Shown here: positions 62,263 to 64,000 of the stretch, in pieces
Layout of the letters: every line of letters begins with the position of its first letter
Numbering within the stretch: position 1 is the stretch's first letter
NCBI GenBank assembly: GCA_016617855.1
Contig: JAECUM010003298.1
Span: forward strand, 29,118 to 93,117
Length of the DNA stretch: 64,000 bases
DNA from: Megalonaias nervosa
Taxonomy: Eukaryota > Mollusca > Bivalvia > Unionida > Unionidae
Direction of reading: 5' to 3'
Notes under the pieces: generated by a model
What the model saw: the letters and a program-made list of their open reading frames with translations, nothing else
The model's database searches: none
Told to the model about the DNA's origin: nothing
Made by a program: the position numbers and the translations under genes

Positions 62263-64000
62263 CTCAAATTTTAAAATTCATCCAGTTCAGAACAAAATAA
62301 AACTTTATGCATGCTCTCAGTGCTCAATGGTCAATGTATCTGGAGTCAGAAAATTTTAAGGACAAAATTTGTGACGCTGGGATTGTAATATGAGAAAGGC
62401 GGGCAATTCAAAGGCATGGACAGGCCGACTTTTTGGAGGGAGAATAGGTTGGTCAGTATTCTGCTAAGAGTCGGAATTCTAAATAGGATATAGATGTAAA
62501 TTGGACATTAACTTCTACAAAAATTTGCAGAATGAGAAGGCTACAAACCTCCTAGAGATTTCTGCGATGATTTGAGGCTACTTTGCTTGCCGAATGTCGA
62601 GGAAATCCGGGACATTTTACGACAGCCTTGTCAAGTTAAGACGCAACATCGGTTGATCGGGGCAACACAAATAAAGATAGACAATTTCTTATCTTAGTAC
62701 TTTATGATTATTCAGTTTTATATTTCCTTGCTATAAGTAGCTATTTCATGTTAAATTGATGCTAATTTCATTGGACAATCTATTTTTTTTCTTAAATTAA
62801 AAATTAGTTTAAATTTTAAACTACGAAGCTAAAGTTCCTAGCTCAAACTATGCAAACTATAATTGAAGTCCAGAATTTCGAGCAAATCCGGAATTTTTTT
62901 TCACATCAATGCCCACCTATTCGAAAGAGTTCACGAACTTCACAAAAACAAAACAAAAGAAGATCTGTTGTGCTCAGGCACAAAATTATATGTTTCAGCA
63001 ATTTAAGCAGAAACTTACATGGACAATAATTGTGCCCCTTGGCAATACATTATTGTATTACTCCTTTGCAAATGACATACGATATACAATTACAAAATAT
63101 CTCAATAATATCTTTATTTCTAAAGCTTAAACGTGATTCATCTCCTTGATGAATTATGTAGAGTATTAGGCAAATAAAGTTAATCATTGAATTTAGAGGT
63201 CCTTTCCGACATTCTGACAGTGAAGTCTGTGTTTGGTTTTTAAAAATGAAATTGCAGTAAGTATTGCTGAGTATAATATTGGGGACTAACATATTTGGGG
63301 TAGGAGAGAAAGTCTAGTTGTCAAGTAACCTCGACTTCATTTCATCATAACTAAGGGTGTAATAGTGAGGGGTTAGGGTCTGGGATCGCATACAAATGGA
63401 CTTTATCTCGAAGGGGGGGGGGTGTATTTGGGGTTTCTTAGTGGGAGTGTTTTATTTTGGTTTAGGGAGTGTTGAAGGGGAGGGAGGCGCTGGTTGTATG
63501 TTCGGATGCTTGTAGTAAGTGCTTGAACAGCCAAGGGTTATACGTTCGACTCAAACTAAAATTGAACTTATATTGCTTTAATTTTAAAATCGGAATTTTA
63601 AGATGTCTCGATTTTGAGGGTCTGATTATTAATGTGCATATCATTAATGAGAGAATACACGATTGATTTTCTATGATCTCGCATAATGCGACATTTGTTT
63701 TATATGAAAATGTCGACAGTTTTACGAAACTGTTTTCCCGGCTGGCTGTTCGTTTATTCTACAATATGGATTCCCTAGCCCGCTTTATTGCTGTTATTTT
63801 ATTTATTTGTTTTCATACCTGTGAGAATCATTATATCACGCATGAGTTCTCGTCCATGTAACTGGTCTTAAATGAATAGAGCTATTTTGATCTGGCCTCG
63901 AAGAGAGTCAGTTTTAAGTAGTAGTAGTAGTAGTGGTAGTAGTAGTAGCATCAGCAGCAGCAATATCCTTAAAAAGATATTCAGGATGCTAATATCTGAC
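62263..64000. other. Upstream flank and promoter region, no other gene seen
   Basis: Contains the 5' UTR and promoter of the coiled-coil gene, the X-box candidate, a G run at 63415-63421 and a (TAG)n then (CAG)n microsatellite at 63917-63962. Short ORFs here show no recognisable protein character. Confidence 0.6.
62652..62666 (-). promoter_or_regulatory. Candidate RFX X-box upstream of the coiled-coil gene
   Basis: The minus strand reads GTTGCC-CCG-ATCAAC: one perfect X-box half-site, a 3-nt spacer and a second half-site with one mismatch. It lies about 390 bp upstream of the start codon. RFX factors bind such sites in promoters of ciliary genes. The transcription start is unknown, so this is only a candidate. 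Confidence 0.35.

Overview
This is a eukaryotic, AT-rich, intron-rich animal nuclear window. Full-length tRNA-derived SINEs with (CAA)n tails, RTE/jockey-like LINE debris, hAT-like elements and very abundant minisatellites suggest a marine invertebrate, most likely a mollusc. That is inference; no species can be read from the sequence.

The only cellular gene I can support is one large gene on the minus strand, CDS 62262 down to 18529. I rebuilt it by hand from 11 coding exons whose splice sites and reading phases all agree. The exons total 1,641 nt, encoding 546 residues plus a stop, spread over 43.7 kb. The product has a basic Ser/Arg/Pro-rich N-terminus (about residues 1-105) followed by an almost uninterrupted coiled coil (about 110-535). 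I cannot name its family; a cytoskeletal, centrosomal or ciliary coiled-coil protein fits best. A possible RFX X-box (62652-62666), about 390 bp upstream of the start codon, would fit a ciliary role.

The most striking feature is intron 3 (55160 down to 52536). It is an AT-AC U12-type (minor spliceosome) intron with a perfect ATATCCTT donor, a perfect TTCCTTAAC branch site and an AC acceptor. Reading frame shows that only the AC acceptor keeps the protein open.

The other introns and the downstream flank are packed with tandem arrays. These include a 45-bp array (24.5-25.8 kb), a 37-bp array (28.0-28.9 kb), an 88-bp array (30 kb), a 39-bp array (31.7 kb), a 42-bp array with a 294-bp higher-order repeat (33.6-35.6 kb), a 47-bp array carrying a consensus-like 5' splice site in each copy (35.9-36.6 kb), 21- and 35-bp arrays (39.9-41.6 kb) and a 95-bp array (42.8-43.4 kb). 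Three unrelated arrays at 15.0, 17.1 and 17.7 kb share a 41-bp period. Nearly all long ORFs in the window are by-products of these arrays.

Mobile elements: two full-length SINEs with target-site duplications (1964-2217, 54680-54940), decayed copies, a second tRNA-derived SINE type (about 9607-9950), a LINE reverse transcriptase remnant (about 55780-56895), a LINE 3' end (58276-58492), a split RTE-like remnant (48300-50060), an hAT-like non-autonomous element (50757-52360) with a partial second copy (about 59200-59394), and a nested pair of inverted-repeat elements (about 45008-47936, containing 46001-47159). About 18 kb downstream of the gene and 1.7 kb upstream hold no gene I can support.
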